A stretch of 64,000 nucleotides of DNA from Bugulina stolonifera (taxonomy: Eukaryota; Bryozoa; Gymnolaemata; Cheilostomatida; Bugulidae), in NCBI GenBank assembly GCA_935421135.1, contig OW285190.1:14828501-14892500 (forward strand). The letters are read 5' to 3'. Below the pieces are notes generated by a model. That model was not told the origin of the DNA. It did not search any database and saw only the letters and a list, made by a program, of their open reading frames with translations. The position numbers and the translations under genes were made by a program. Below, piece after piece: positions 25,101 through 37,020 of this stretch (position 1 is the first letter of the stretch; every line of letters begins with the position of its first letter).

Positions 25101-27135
25101 ATTGTAAGCTAGCATTTTTAGTTTGAAGGAAAAGAGCTGATATCTAGATTTTAGAAATGGAGGAAATATGAAATCAGCCAATGAAATACAAAGAATGTCA
25201 TTCAATCATGGCCTGAGATTAATCATTTGCAATCCATTTATAAAAGTTCCTAGAAAATATCTAGGCTTGGCGAAATTTTACGACCCACTGATTCACAATC
25301 AACTAGCCAACTTTTTCTGTAAACAAATCAGTTGTATTCCAGACCTTGATTTCTTCAATCTTAGTAGGTTTTTATGGAACGTTCTGTTTGCAAACGCAGT
25401 GATATACTGTGTATGTTTGTAGGTAGACAGAAGGTCACAAAGGCAGCATATGTAGGAATTGGCGTAGCTGCCGGTCTCATTTTCATCATCATTATTCTTG
25501 TTGTTGTTCTAATAATATTTAGACGAAGGAAAAGGTAGGTAATATACAGTACTACCAATTAATTGTGTAACTGCAGTGTAATGACATCATTATGTAGTCT
25601 ACCAATGAGCTCAAGGGTTACTTTTTTACTACAATAGTGTGTTTTGTTAGGCAGGCTATAAATTTACATGTATACAATGTAAGTATGTTCGTATGGAAGA
25701 TGCAATAAATAGGTCTACACATCAGATTCAGATAGATGTGTATCTGCTATAAAGACGTGTAGTTCAAAAATAAGCGTACAGTATATGACATATTCTGTGA
25801 TAAATTCTAAAATATTTTATTCTGTGTATTTTCCTCTTCAAGAGAAGCACCAATATTTGATTAAATTTGCATTTCCCCCTATCCATGAATTATGCATACT
25901 TGACCATGGGTTCAGCCACATGTATGCCTACACTCATCCTGGATAACTAACTGCACTTCTCTCCTTGTTCTGTAAGGCTGGCCAGGGAAAGAAGTGTAGA
26001 CAAGGATTATTCAGATCCAAGTGGGGAGAAGCATTCACCTCCCCTTATTAGAGACTCTAGTCCTGACGGGAGACAAGTCTATCATGTTCTAGATAATTCT
26101 GAAGCATCTGCTGTGTATCACCTCGCTCAACCTATGACATCACAATACGCCGATCCACAAGTTCCCTCCTCACACTATGCCAACCCAGCAAATGGAGTGT
26201 CTCAACAGTGAGTAGTCGTGTAGATATTATAATCTATCATATACACCATTTTGTTCTACCAGCTGCAGTCCTGGTTACTAGCAGAGTGGGATATCTCGGT
26301 TTCTAGCTTAGACTTGGAATCTGTTTTGTAAAGCTCAGTACACATAAAGGGGTTAATAGTGTATACACCATTAACCTACACCACCACGTTTGACAACCCT
26401 GGCTAGGTCCGGAATTGAAATTTGTGGTTTAAACACAAGAAACCACTCTCACTAGCAGACCTGTTGCTTTCCATAGTGACATTTACAAATTCTAATGGCA
26501 AGGAGTGGGACGAGATAGACACATTATACCATCTTTTTATCCACATTCACAAAAGAATCCACTTGACATTTAAGAGAATACATGTATATCTGTAGCACAT
26601 CTTCCTTGTTTAACAGCTATACATAGGCTATACATACATTCTAGTAAATTAGCATTACGCTTCCTGGTTGCTTTAGCATCTCTACAATTATAGGCCCTAC
26701 TAACACCTGCCAATATACAATGTAATACTCATTTTGCCAATTTGAAAATAACAAATGAACAGATTTTCAAGTAGATATTTTATAATTTACAAGGAACTAA
26801 GTGTTATACATGTGCAGTGTAATGTACAATGTACATGTAGTGATAACTGATAAGCAGTTGACTGTGTGATAAGTCAAGTGTTTAGTGATTAATATTAATG
26901 GTTTGACAAGCTGGTCCTACTTCTGACTCATTGCTATGAGTCATTGCTATGACTCATTGCTATTCAGCAGGATTCTCGTGATGACTCATCAGTCACAAGT
27001 TGCAACTTTCCTACTTCCTTTTTCAGAGATTCTGCTGATAACGAGGAGGCAAATCCATATTTCAACGTGCCAATAACGGAGCTGAAGTCAGATGAGGTCG
27101 TAATGGAAGTCAACGACTTATATGACTTTACGTAA
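19127..27135 (+). CDS. receptor gene D: CUB-CUB-Sushi-EGF-TM protein with split tyrosine tail
   Basis: Eight exons, predicted 543 residues: 19127-19181 (signal peptide), 21921-22319 (CUB 1, residues 19-151), 22677-23048 (CUB 2, 152-275), 23439-23627 (Sushi, 276-338), 24472-24636 (EGF-like, 339-393), 25423-25534 (TM about 402-426, then R-R-R-K-R), 25977-26207 and 27027-27135 (tail, TAA). Ectodomain introns are phase 1; the two tail introns are phase 2. CUB 1 has four Cys, CUB 2 only the C3-C4 pair. The tail has tyrosines in K-D-Y-S, Q-V-Y-H-V-L, A-V-Y-H-L, Q-Y-A-D, H-Y-A-N-P, P-Y-F-N-V and L-Y-D-F, including YxN motifs of the Grb2-SH2 type. The ectodomain is almost the same as gene B, whereas the exon layout after the TM matches genes F and G. 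AATAAA at 27336-27341 is a likely polyadenylation signal. Role inferred: cell-surface recognition or adhesion with phosphotyrosine signalling. Confidence 0.85.
19925..20571 (+). mobile_element. solo LTR (family 1) in intron 1 of gene D, with 5-bp target duplication
   Basis: It begins TTGTAAGCACTTTTTGTGC and ends AAAACATTACA. GTATA is duplicated exactly at 19920-19924 and 20572-20576. Internal signals include AATAAAGCAACATCTCC. It is homologous to the inverted copy at 14507-15127, and a fragment recurs at 24300-24360. It lies in the same orientation as gene D, so its polyadenylation signal could act on the gene's transcript. Confidence 0.85.
20676..20813. mobile_element. short inverted-repeat MITE in intron 1 of gene D
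   Basis: The left arm contains AGTTAGAAACAGGACGTTC and the right arm its inverse GAACGTCCTGCTTCTAACT, extending outward through CAAAAATGTC/AATTTTTG. The spacer is about 60 bp. No coding frame is present and the target duplication is unclear. Confidence 0.6.
22508..22599. repeat. 92-bp palindrome in intron 2 of gene D
   Basis: Homologous in position, length and sequence to the palindrome at 6953-7044 in gene B, with more mismatches in the centre. The flanking intron sequence also aligns between B and D, showing that the duplication covered introns. Confidence 0.8.
24300..24360 (+). mobile_element. 60-bp fragment of LTR family 1
   Basis: The segment from TTGTTGTATCAAGTCAGTTG to the block around AATAAAGCAATATC matches the middle of the LTR at 19925-20571 with about two mismatches. 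It lies in the intron before the EGF exon of gene D. The remainder of the LTR is missing. Confidence 0.7.
24781..24936. mobile_element. 156-bp hAT-like MITE, same family as 7118-7287
   Basis: The left end ATAGGTGCAGAAGTGG and right end, inverted, ATAGGCATAGCGGTGG, both run into GAGATAGCCT-like sequence, as in the copy in gene B. Flanks TTTGCGCT (24773-24780) and TTTGTGCT (24937-24944) form an 8-bp duplication with one mismatch. It lies in the intron between the EGF and TM exons of gene D, where similarity between B and D stops. Confidence 0.7.
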
Positions 27136-27335
27136 TCTAGAACTAAGTATTACATAATATCTCAGAAAGAGTTATCAATTTATTCATATTATTGCTCAAA
27201 CACCAAATCAATGTACAGGTACACGATGGGTATCTCCCATCATTATATTATTATTATTATAATGTATGCGTACATGCAATAGACAATTATTATATATATT
27301 TTATACACTTGTTTACATGTATTTACATGGGGCTC

Positions 27336-27341
27336 AATAAA
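27336..27341 (+). promoter_or_regulatory. probable polyadenylation signal of gene D
   Basis: AATAAA lies about 200 bp past the stop codon of gene D, within GGGCTCAATAAAAATATTTTG. It is the first canonical signal after the stop. Confidence 0.5.
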
Positions 27342-27807
27342 AATATTTTGACTTTATATATAATTTTAGAAATGTAGCTTTCATATCATGACATTCATTG
27401 GCTAATCTTCGTAGTGAGATGTTTATACAATTAGGAGTTGTCAGTTCTTCAGAGAAACCTTCACAGTGATACAAGACTTATACTACATTATAATTATTTT
27501 TGAACAAGTCATTTTTTAAACAAATAGTAAGTAAATTTATTTCTTATATCAACATCAATATTATTCTATCTGCCAATTTTCCTTCTCAAAATATATCATT
27601 TTAACATCATTAGTAAGTGTTTTATTCTGCCGCAGGTTAAAAGAATTACAAGCTTACATTAAACTAGTAATATAGTACTAAACAAAATAATAATTCAATA
27701 GTAACAATATTATTTATTTGATAGAAAGTGTCTCTGTGAATAGAGTGAAAGACATTATAATACTATGTTTGGTACCGGCAAATATATGTTAAAGCTTGCT
27801 TGCTTAC

Positions 27808-28021
27808 ACGTAGGCCTGTATAATAATGCATAAACATAACATACTTGGTACAAGCTTTGATGGTGGCATTTAGCAGTAATGATAGATAAGCCACAGCTAA
27901 CATGGCAGTGTTGGCAATGTACAGAAAAACTTTGAGTAATTTAGAGTTGTCTGCCCTGTAATAGATTAGTGAGTAGAAGACAACTCCCGAAATAAGCACC
28001 AATGAGTAGTACAGATACCTA
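27808..28021 (-). CDS. possible hydrophobic exon of unknown gene (weak)
   Basis: A minus-strand open stretch is bounded by a plausible acceptor (TTGGTTGGTCAG) and a donor (GTAAGC). It encodes two or three hydrophobic segments, for example L-V-L-I-S-G-V-V-F-Y and A-M-L-A-V-A-Y-L-S-L-L-L, separated by short charged linkers. That would fit part of a multi-pass membrane protein. No start, stop-containing exon or partner exon was found nearby and no family was recognised. It could equally be a chance frame between gene D and the ETS gene. Confidence 0.2.
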
Positions 28022-28411
28022 CTGACCAACCAAGAAGTAAGATATTATATGAGAATAATGGGTAATTGTGGACGGATTAAATAGTTATTGAATCAAATAT
28101 GGTAGATAAAGGTAAAATACATATAAAAGGTAATATCATAATACATTAACGCTATCTCGTTATAGTCATTTAATATTGATACAATTAATGCAGTGGAAGA
28201 CAGCAATATTGTATAGATGATGCAACTTAGGGTATAACAACGTATATACACTGTAATGTAGCTTATATTCAGTGTTTTTGTAGCCTAATTGCTATCGACA
28301 TGCATGACTGTGGAACATGTATGTAATATGCATACATGTGTATTATATTGTAATAATTACTAATAATTACTATATACTCAGTACATTTTACACATCAATG
28401 TAACAAGGTAC

Positions 28412-31400
28412 CTATTCATCATCACTGTCAGGATGTGGGATGATCCCACTGAGTCTAAATAATTCATGTGGAGGGCAGCCAAAGAAGCTAGTAAGGTCAC
28501 AGACAAACTTGTAGACGTACCGTTTCCCCGGAGTTTTCTGTATGATGTTCTTATCATAGTAGTACCTCAGACCTCGACTCAGCTTCTCGTAGTTCATACG
28601 AGGTTTATTTTTACGTATACCCCATCTCTTTGCTACTTCGTCAGGGTCTCGCAGTTTAAACTCCCAATCAGTTCCAGTCCAGCAAATAAACTCGCGACAA
28701 GCATGATCCGTTAGTAACTCAAGGAGAAACTGCCACAACTGAATGTTACCTCCTGTTACAAAGAGAATCACCATTTAATTCTAATAAACATCATCCTCAT
28801 TTCTTAACTAAATTAATTTTGAAATGTGTATATGTTACACAGGCGGAATGGGGATTCACACTGTTTGCAATTATATGAAGTTGTCCTCTCTCTTATTGGC
28901 ATTTTCTCTCGAGAAGACAACGTAATGGTGAATGTCACACATCAAATGACCTGTTGATCAGCCATTTAGCAAAATAAGGCTCTCATCATTATACCACAAG
29001 TAAATTACAGTATCTCATGGCTAGGTTGGAATTGTCTTCCCTGTACTTAAATTTTGTTTCAACAGAATCATACAAGGTGTCTTCGCGACCTCTTGGACGG
29101 ACCCGGGTCGCAAATAAAATTTACAAGATGGCCGTCCGACCAAGGCCAGAAGGGCTATTGGCCTAGGATTTTGCTTGGCCGGACGAAATCATCCCTAGCT
29201 CATCGGCACACCTGATTTCTTCGCGCGGAAATGAGGATTTTGCTATTGGCCCAGGCCGGTGTGTTCGCGACCCTGTGACGGATGTGTGCCGGAAAATATT
29301 TTTGTAAATCGGCCTGGGTCTGAAGTTCAGGTCGCGAAGACACCTACAAGTGTAGATACTCAATAAAGCTTTTGACAGAAGGCTATAAATAAACACGCAA
29401 GTTTTTCAACTTTTGTGTGCATAGCTATATAGCTATACTCTGTGAAGACTTACCTGTATAAGTGAAAGGGCATCCTAAGCCACCCATGCCGAATAAGGTC
29501 TTATCAGGCGCTAACTCGTTAATCATAGCAGGGTTACTATATTCACTACTAAGACTATTTCCTGCCCATGCCGTGTGACTTGACCAATGACCAGAAGTAC
29601 TAGAACCAGCACCGCTCACTCCTGTAATGATGTCGTATGGTATTATCTAATGTAAAAGGTACAATGTAACTATTACAATAAAGGAAAGATAACTCCTGAC
29701 TTTCTTTATGTAAAATGGAGATGGTATGTTCTCCAGAGTAACAATAGTTTGACAATCAATATTAAATAGGTAGACAAACTAATAGATGTTCCTCTTAATA
29801 AAAGAGGGTGTTACAAAGAGTTCAAGAGCTTCCACATATTACTGAGAACTGTAGAATACATCTAGCTGTAGTCTTACACAGCTTTTTATTTAATTATTTT
29901 ATTACAATTAAGATAATATGCTGCAATACAAGACATAAAAAATTAACCATTGCCTATATTCTCATATTTCTATTTCCATAGACAAAGAGATAATTATAGC
30001 ACATGCGCATATTATCTATATGCATGTAATGCGAACCTGGTGACTCACCTTGTTTCATGAGTATTAGATGATCCCAGAGAGTGCCGACTACAGTAAAATG
30101 ACTAGGAAGTAGGTCACAGAATAGCCGTTTACCCATCTTAAGCAGCTCCCTACCAGTATACTGTGAGTAGACTCGGACAACAGCTAGGTCACTGACCTTC
30201 ACCTCCTTCATCATCCATTCTAACCATGTGCTCACATGGTTCTGTGTCCACTTCTCTGGATCTTCAAGTTATAAATAAACCAGCTTCATCATAATGCAAA
30301 TGTACTATTCTAACAACTACTATTTAATCAGTCTAAATATGCTTAAAGTGTTAAAATTCAACCCTCTTTTACAACAAGTATATCTTACATAAATAGGTGG
30401 ACATGAATATATATGGCTGTCTCTTGGTTATGCAAAAACCAAGAAAACATCGTAACAACTATAAATTCGTCATGTAAATGTATACAACTTAGCATTGGCC
30501 AACCTTTAGGGACTTGTTGATGCTGAAGGAAATCTGCTGCAGCTGTAGGCTGATAAAAGTTTGGGGAAGTTAGTGACTTGTGCGTGCTAAGATGGTGGGA
30601 GGGTAACTCCATAGATACTGTAGTTGGTGCAGATGAGGAGGAGGCAATTGAATTTGATAAATCTGTTCTGTCTCTATTGGAGTTGCCTACCCCTTTAAAT
30701 AGTTACAATGATATTAGATTACTATCATGAATTATAGTGACAGATACAAAAATCTCTTGCCTATGCCACAAGTGCTCTGTGAACTTTGTTAGTAAAGTTT
30801 TTTGCTGCAAAATAATTATTGTATTTATAAGCAGAGAGCTTTCTTAGAATTTATAGGTTAGTCACAATCCTTTTCTTACCTACCAATACAATACAGTGTT
30901 CATTTAAGAGTTGTCTACTTATTGATTTGTAGGAGCGGCAACTCCACTGAAGTGTGTAACCCACACTACCACAACAGAAGAACAATTGACAGCCGAAACA
31001 CATTTTAGCCTTAGGGCAAAAAGTCAAAGTATTTCTGGCAGCTCCAATTAAATATTATAGTTTTCTACGTGTTTAACCAAAACACAAATGAGGCTGTATT
31101 TGACCACAAATGAAAACGTAACAATGCACAAAGCAAATAGAATAATGTTTTCTACATGAAGCATGCAGTACACATTTTGTTATGTTACCTAATTACTGTG
31201 CGTGGTCGTACTAAAATGACTAACACCAACTTCAATGATTATACTAAAATAGCTGCCAATAACTTTCAACTTGGAAGAATGCGCAAGTTTCTTTAACGAA
31301 CACAGATACATTCAGAAGAGACGCAATTGTGTTAAGTTAGTTAAAATGAAGCATTGTATTTGTGTCCTCGGTCAACTGGTAATACTGACCGGTCATTGTC

Positions 31401-34400
31401 CAGTACCAATTGACCGTCTAACAACAAGGAATAATAGTCGACTAAAAATTAACAAAAGACTGTTGAACTTTTAACACAGTGAACAGAGAGAAAGTACTGC
31501 CCATGACCATGACTTGTGTACTAATAGGTACGTCTACTAGCCAAGAGGTACTAATACACTACTGTGTAGTCTTGACCAAGGTCATTGAGGTGGTCTTAGT
31601 AGTAGTAGGTAGTAGTAGCAGCATGCCCGGACCCTGGTCAGTATAGATCAATATTTTACTGCCCATGTGGAGATGTGTTCACTGTGCTGCTGCACTGATG
31701 CCAAAATATCTTTTATTAGCTTACAAATCTGGCAGAAGACGAAATGTAAAGCTTACCACAAAATAATATTAGTGCATTGGCATGTCACTGCTGCCCTCTA
31801 TAAACTTCTTTAACTACAATGTCTAGCTGACAGCACCGCTGCCATGATGCAGAACCACCATTATTTGGAAGCTAAAATAATCTGACTAATTGTAAAATAT
31901 TGTTTTTATTTAGTCTGAAAAATACAATACACGTAATTTTCAAAGCATTTTATACCAGTTGATTGTGTATGGTACTCGAATGCCTCGCTGGTCATAATAA
32001 ATCAGAACACACGCGTGTTTTACCTTCCAACTATTTCCAGACGGTGTCAACAGATACGGCCTCGGGATAATTGTTTGCAATTGTAAAGAGGGAAACATTT
32101 TTTATTTTAAGGACATTGCTTGAGATCATTGACCCACTGGGTCACACTAAATGCACCAATTTCAATTCATTACGTTATTATTGAAGACAGGATGTGCATT
32201 AACACGATCTAGTGGAGTCCGATTATTATTCAATAAAAGGTAACTCGACACAAGTACTAATAACAATAATATATTCGGTTGAAGTATATTTACCTGCGAT
32301 TACGAATCATAAAATATATGAATGTGGTAGTAATTTACCTGCAAGTACGTAAAGTTACTAATGGCATTATTTTGGGTGTATACAACTGGTAGACCACCCT
32401 GTATTGCTCTCAACTAGGGACGCTATTACGCAGGCTTTACTAGACATAATGCACAAGAAGTACAGTACATCATACATGTAGTTATAATGCTCTACATGTT
32501 TAAATATACAATGTATAGTTAGAGTAGTATTGTGAAATGCGGTAAATTTTCACTGGATTAACAATATGAGCAAATTTTTTATGCATATGATAATAAAATA
32601 TGGATGTTTTTCACAATTTAATATCAGCATGCTAGAAAAAAGGTCTATGAAAATGCTAGTAGATAACAATATTTCAACAATAACTGTGATCAAAAACGTG
32701 ACTGATGGAAAACCGATTGGAGAAATATTTATCTTATTCTGCTTGTTGTGTCGGATGATATAAACCTTGGTATTGGTTCTATAATACTCGTAAGCTGAAT
32801 GGTAATTACCTTGAATGTCTGGAGGACGATACTTGTTAACTTTGCCAGAGCTCAATGACCTCTCCGGTAAAGTATGTCTAGGATAAGGGTACTGTGGTGT
32901 TGGAGAAGTCACTGAATAACTGGAAACTGGTGCAGAAGACACCTGAGCCTTAGGTTCCCGCATATAGCCATAGGGGCTGTATGTTGTAGTTGAGGGGTGG
33001 ATATGGAAGCCTTCGTTAGGAAAGAGTCTCTGGGACTCACTGTCAAACTACAAAATTAGAATGCTCTACATAAACATATTTGCTACTAATTTCGTTTAAT
33101 TTATCATCATTACTATTCCACCACATTGCAGTTTTTTTCTACATTGTAGGTCTTTATTAGTGTTTTAGTTATACACACAGAGAGCATGTTACAGTTCCAT
33201 AGTTGGATAACTCTACGCAAAAGTGTAGCGCTACTATGTAAAGCTAGTGCAACGTCAACTCTCTACAAACTTAGCAAAGTCAAAGTAGTCCAGAATTGAT
33301 TTTCTGTTAGTTTTGTAACAATATCAAAAGAAAATACATCTTTCATCTACGAGGTACGAAACCACTTTCTTCTAATTATTTTAAAAATGCACTATTTCAT
33401 GAATTGATTACATGCTTTGAGTGCCACCGTAAATATGTTTGTATGAAAATAAAGTGCCATGTTACACATGTGATTGACATCTTGACAAATGAAGTTATGA
33501 CAAAAGGCCTGAGGGGATTTTTAATTTGATTCGTAAGTGTGTTTTGTGTAAATATACTACAACAATAGGATCAGAAGCTTTGTTGTGTTTGATTCCTTCA
33601 GTTCAACTGTCTTCAAATATTTACAGGATGTATTGAAAGCGGAACGCTGACAGGACAATCAAGTGACTGGAACAGAGCATAAGCAAACAAATTGAGACAG
33701 AATCTGTAGGCGCAAATAACTAGTGTTGATAATTTTGGAGCTCATCTACATTGTAGTTGCTCAGCCTGAGTACCATTACTTTACATAATCTGTGAATAGG
33801 CAGATGTGTTCACTTAGAACAAATATTACAGTTTGCAATATACAATGTGCAAAATGCAGATGGAGTTAATGTAACTATAACCGATGCCTAAAATTAATTG
33901 CTAATATTTAAATAAATATCCCTTGCTTAATCTACACCACCATCGAAACATATGGCAAAATGTAATGCAATCTATAATGCTTGCCCATTTTGCAAAATTA
34001 TGTCTTTTTGTAAAATTGAGCCTTTATGCTGGAATCACGGTAACCAATATTACATGCTGTAAAATCTTTACCTACTCAACCGTAGCCGCTTATTTTTTAC
34101 AGTATTTCTCACAAAAAAGGCTTGTGAAAGTTGGTAGAGTAGTAAGTACATAAACAAATTTAATTAGAGTAGTAGACTAATTAGAACCACATGGAATTCA
34201 CTTGACTTGGAATTATTCTATTTTTGCAATATAATTAAACTATTTATAAACACAGTAATTGGAGTTTTTATGTACTATTTATATGTTGAAGTAAACATAT
34301 AATTCTCCTAATCGTATGTAACTACAATTCCGTTTTGTGTGCTTACTCTCCGTACATATGCCTACATCAAGTACTTCAGTTACAGTAAGCATATGTCTAT

Positions 34401-34880
34401 ATAGGATTTAGTACTAGCAATAAGACTTAGACTGAGTACATGTAACTATCTCACCTTGAGGGACGGATGAGTGAGTCTCGAATGATGATGAGTAGGTGGT
34501 GGTATATGAAACGCTGACGCTGTTGGTGACAGGTGGGATATAGAAGGCTGACCTAACTCTTGTTGTCCAGTAATGTGCTGACTCAGCCGTTGCAGTCCAG
34601 CAATTTGCTGACCAACTGCACTGTGATGACTTAAATAATGTTGACCCATGTTGTGTTCGCTGGTACTAAGGCTATGCGAGAACTGACCTCTTAGACTGTA
34701 CTGACTAGCTGTCGGCTGACCATGCTGACCATGTGGATGGTGATGATGATCCAGTCCTTCTTCCTGAGGGTCATCAGGTTTGGCAGCACTGGTACTTGGA
34801 CGGTAAGTATGATCTCCATACATTGTAGTCCAACAATTGCCGTAAGTTGATAGAATATTTAGGTTTAAGTCTACCAACAT
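28412..34880 (-). CDS. Ets1/Ets2-class transcription factor (Pointed plus ETS domains)
   Basis: Six exons on the minus strand: 34880-34455, 33047-32810, 30686-30504, 30261-30049, 29621-29454, 28752-28412 (stop TAG), predicted 522 residues. Lengths and phases agree throughout. The N-terminal third is His/Gln/Ser-rich, with an H-H-H-H run. Residues about 283-350 form a Pointed/SAM domain (D-P-E-K-W-T, W-L-E-W, L-W-D-H-L). Residues about 412-497 are a full ETS winged helix with [16 protein letters not shown], and the DNA-contacting helix [15 protein letters not shown] short acidic C-terminus follows, as in Ets1/2. A T-S-P site lies about 25 residues before the Pointed domain, where Ets1/2 have their MAP-kinase site. 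The start is uncertain: an open stretch at 35066-35188 could be an upstream exon, but its phase does not fit simply. Nuclear DNA-binding regulator by family. Confidence 0.9.
28876..28922. repeat. short AAGTTGTC hairpin
   Basis: GAAGTTGTCCTCTCTC is followed after a short spacer by TCTCGAGAAGACAAC, forming an imperfect hairpin. Similar hairpins occur at 52408-52463 and 52842-52907 and less clearly elsewhere. It lies in the last intron of the ETS gene. Confidence 0.5.
29077..29344. mobile_element. GC-rich MITE with near-perfect terminal inverted repeats in the last ETS intron
   Basis: The ends GGTGTCTTCGCGACC and GGTCGCGAAGACACC are exact inverted copies. TACAAG occurs directly outside both ends (29071-29076 and 29345-29350). 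The interior has further inverted GC-rich blocks and no coding frame. Its composition contrasts sharply with the AT-rich intron. Confidence 0.75.
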
Positions 34881-34885
34881 TTTAC

Positions 34886-36800
34886 CTGCAGCTACAAGAT
34901 TAAACTAAAAATTTACTTGTTGAACTAATGACTGGTAAAATTTAAGTGCTGCATAACCAGGCAATCTTTGAACGACTACTACTGTTTACAAAGAGAAAGG
35001 GAAGCATATAATTTATTCAGCAACAATTCATCTTTAAATGAATGTGCGCAGTTAAACATAAATACCTGCATGTTATAATAACGAGCTAGCCATTCTTCTG
35101 CGGTGTTACTGTCCTCGGGCACTATCGGATACAATCTAACTTGTAACACCTTTTCTTTACAAACTGTCACACTCCCAAAACAAGCTACCTGTTATAACAT
35201 ATTATACTATTAAAGGTCACACACTAGCTTGTACCTCGCTATTATTATCTGCACAGTGCTATTGCAGCTATGGGGCGCTTGATATACCAGACTGTGTACA
35301 CCTGATTCTTTTTAATGACTCTAAGGCTATGAAAACGACAGCGACGCAGTCAAGGGTAGTATGCATATGAGAGGAATGCTTGGACTATATCTTTGTGTTT
35401 AAGAATATGCTGCCGTGACATGTAGTAGACTGTAGTGTTTTACCGCTGTCGAATAACAGAGTTATTTAATATTGGATAATTTCATGGCTAAGATGGAAAT
35501 TTTCTGTCGAGGCCACTTCACAACCATAACAGATGAACAATATGCGACACTGTACATTGCCACCTTATAAGTGATTAGACCAAGCATTTGTATTGATGAT
35601 TTTAGAGGATGAGTTCTCAAAAACCGTGTGTCCTAGCTGCCATGGTACATGCATGTTATCTTATAAAACAACCATCTCAGTATATCCCACATATGGGTAG
35701 TGGTAATATTAAAATTAGAATAACTCGGTGCAACAATATATTTTTGCTAGTCATTGCAAGTTATCATCATTATATCATCCATCATTACATAATAGCATAA
35801 CCAGATAATATTATTACTGTATAGTGATAACTTGCTATAATGATGTAAAAGTAACACATATAAGATTTTTTGCTTACTATAATTACTAAATACATTTTTT
35901 ACTAAGTTATGCATTTAAAATATTTACTACCTCATTATTGTAAATTCCTTGCATTAATGCATTAATGTTGGAAATTACTAAACTGAAAATGAAAGTCATT
36001 GTAAAATCGTTGGCCTAAAGATTAACAATTATAGTACTTTCACCTCTAAATCCAGTTACCCATCGGGTTCCATACCCCACCCAAACTTTCTCAACAAAAA
36101 GACAGGTATGTGTATTTATCTCTACTATAATTAGTATAAATTATTAGTCAAACTAATAACACTCACTTGACAGGTTTTACATCGCCTACACTTATTTGAA
36201 AATTTTCTAACTGAAATTTCAACCATTTATGAACTTTTAGGCCCCAGCAAAGCCAAAAATAAAAATGATACTTCTAAGTCCAAATTCATACAAAAGTCAA
36301 AGTTTATGAACGATTTTGAATGCTAAGAAATTTGTGGCTACACCTATTCTCTTTTCCTAAAGTCCACCTGATTGTAGGCTGTATTGTTCTGTAAAGCCAT
36401 GGCCTAACTTAAGCTATAAATCACAGACCATTATTTTATACCAGTATACCCCTGAAAGACACAACATAGCTGTGTAGTATTTTATATAGAATGTATATCA
36501 ACACTATATTTTATTAAAGACTTCTTTAATACTTTTGCTGAAGTATATAAGTAACATGTACAATGTAGGCTACACGTATTACAATTATATAAAAACACTT
36601 AAAACTACCTAACTAACTAACTAACTACACGTACGTGTAATGTTAATTTTGTAAAATTTTTATCGTATTTGTATTGCAATGACGCTCAATTTGTAAAATA
36701 ATTATATTATCTAATATTACTGCTTATTACTGTTTAGTGAATAATAATTCTGTTTTAAAAATGTAGAGGGATGCTGCATACAACAGCATTTGTCCCTGCG
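34886..36800. other. upstream of the ETS gene, no clear gene
   Basis: The minus-strand interval 35066-35188 is open (41 codons), with acceptor TATAACAG and donor CAG-GTATTT, and might be a non-terminal upstream exon of the ETS gene. Its phase does not match the exon ending at 34455. The rest is AT-rich, with no recognised feature. Confidence 0.35.
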
Positions 36801-36804
36801 ATTC

Positions 36805-37020
36805 CGCCCACAAAGGGCTACCGACCTTCGAGCCAATGAGCATCGAGAGTACACGAAAACAATATGCACAGGAAGTTAATAAAATAAGTCTCTGCTGCGA
36901 GTTTAGGTACGACACTTAGTGAGCACACGGTCCTGATTGGTTGATACTTGACCAATGAAATGGCACTTCGGAGATAATAGCTGATCTGATTGGGTGAACT
37001 TGGGTAGCCCTTCGTGGGTG
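36805..37020. mobile_element. inverted-repeat element with CCAAT motifs
   Basis: GCCCACAAAGGGCTACC near 36806 and its inverse GGGTAGCCCTTCGTGGG near 37002 form terminal inverted repeats, continuing imperfectly inward for about 30 bp. Inside are two CCAAT and two ATTGG motifs and one CACAGGAAGT ETS-type site near 36867. The symmetry favours a MITE. A promoter role for the ETS gene about 2 kb away is possible but unsupported. Confidence 0.45.

Noticed and set aside
36026..36103. Possible exon between an AG and GTATGT
   Set aside because: Short, open in two frames, no homology to anything seen here and no partner exon.
36805..37020. Promoter call for the ETS gene based on CCAAT motifs
   Set aside because: The motifs are mirrored by the terminal inverted repeats, so a MITE explains them better; kept only as a finding.
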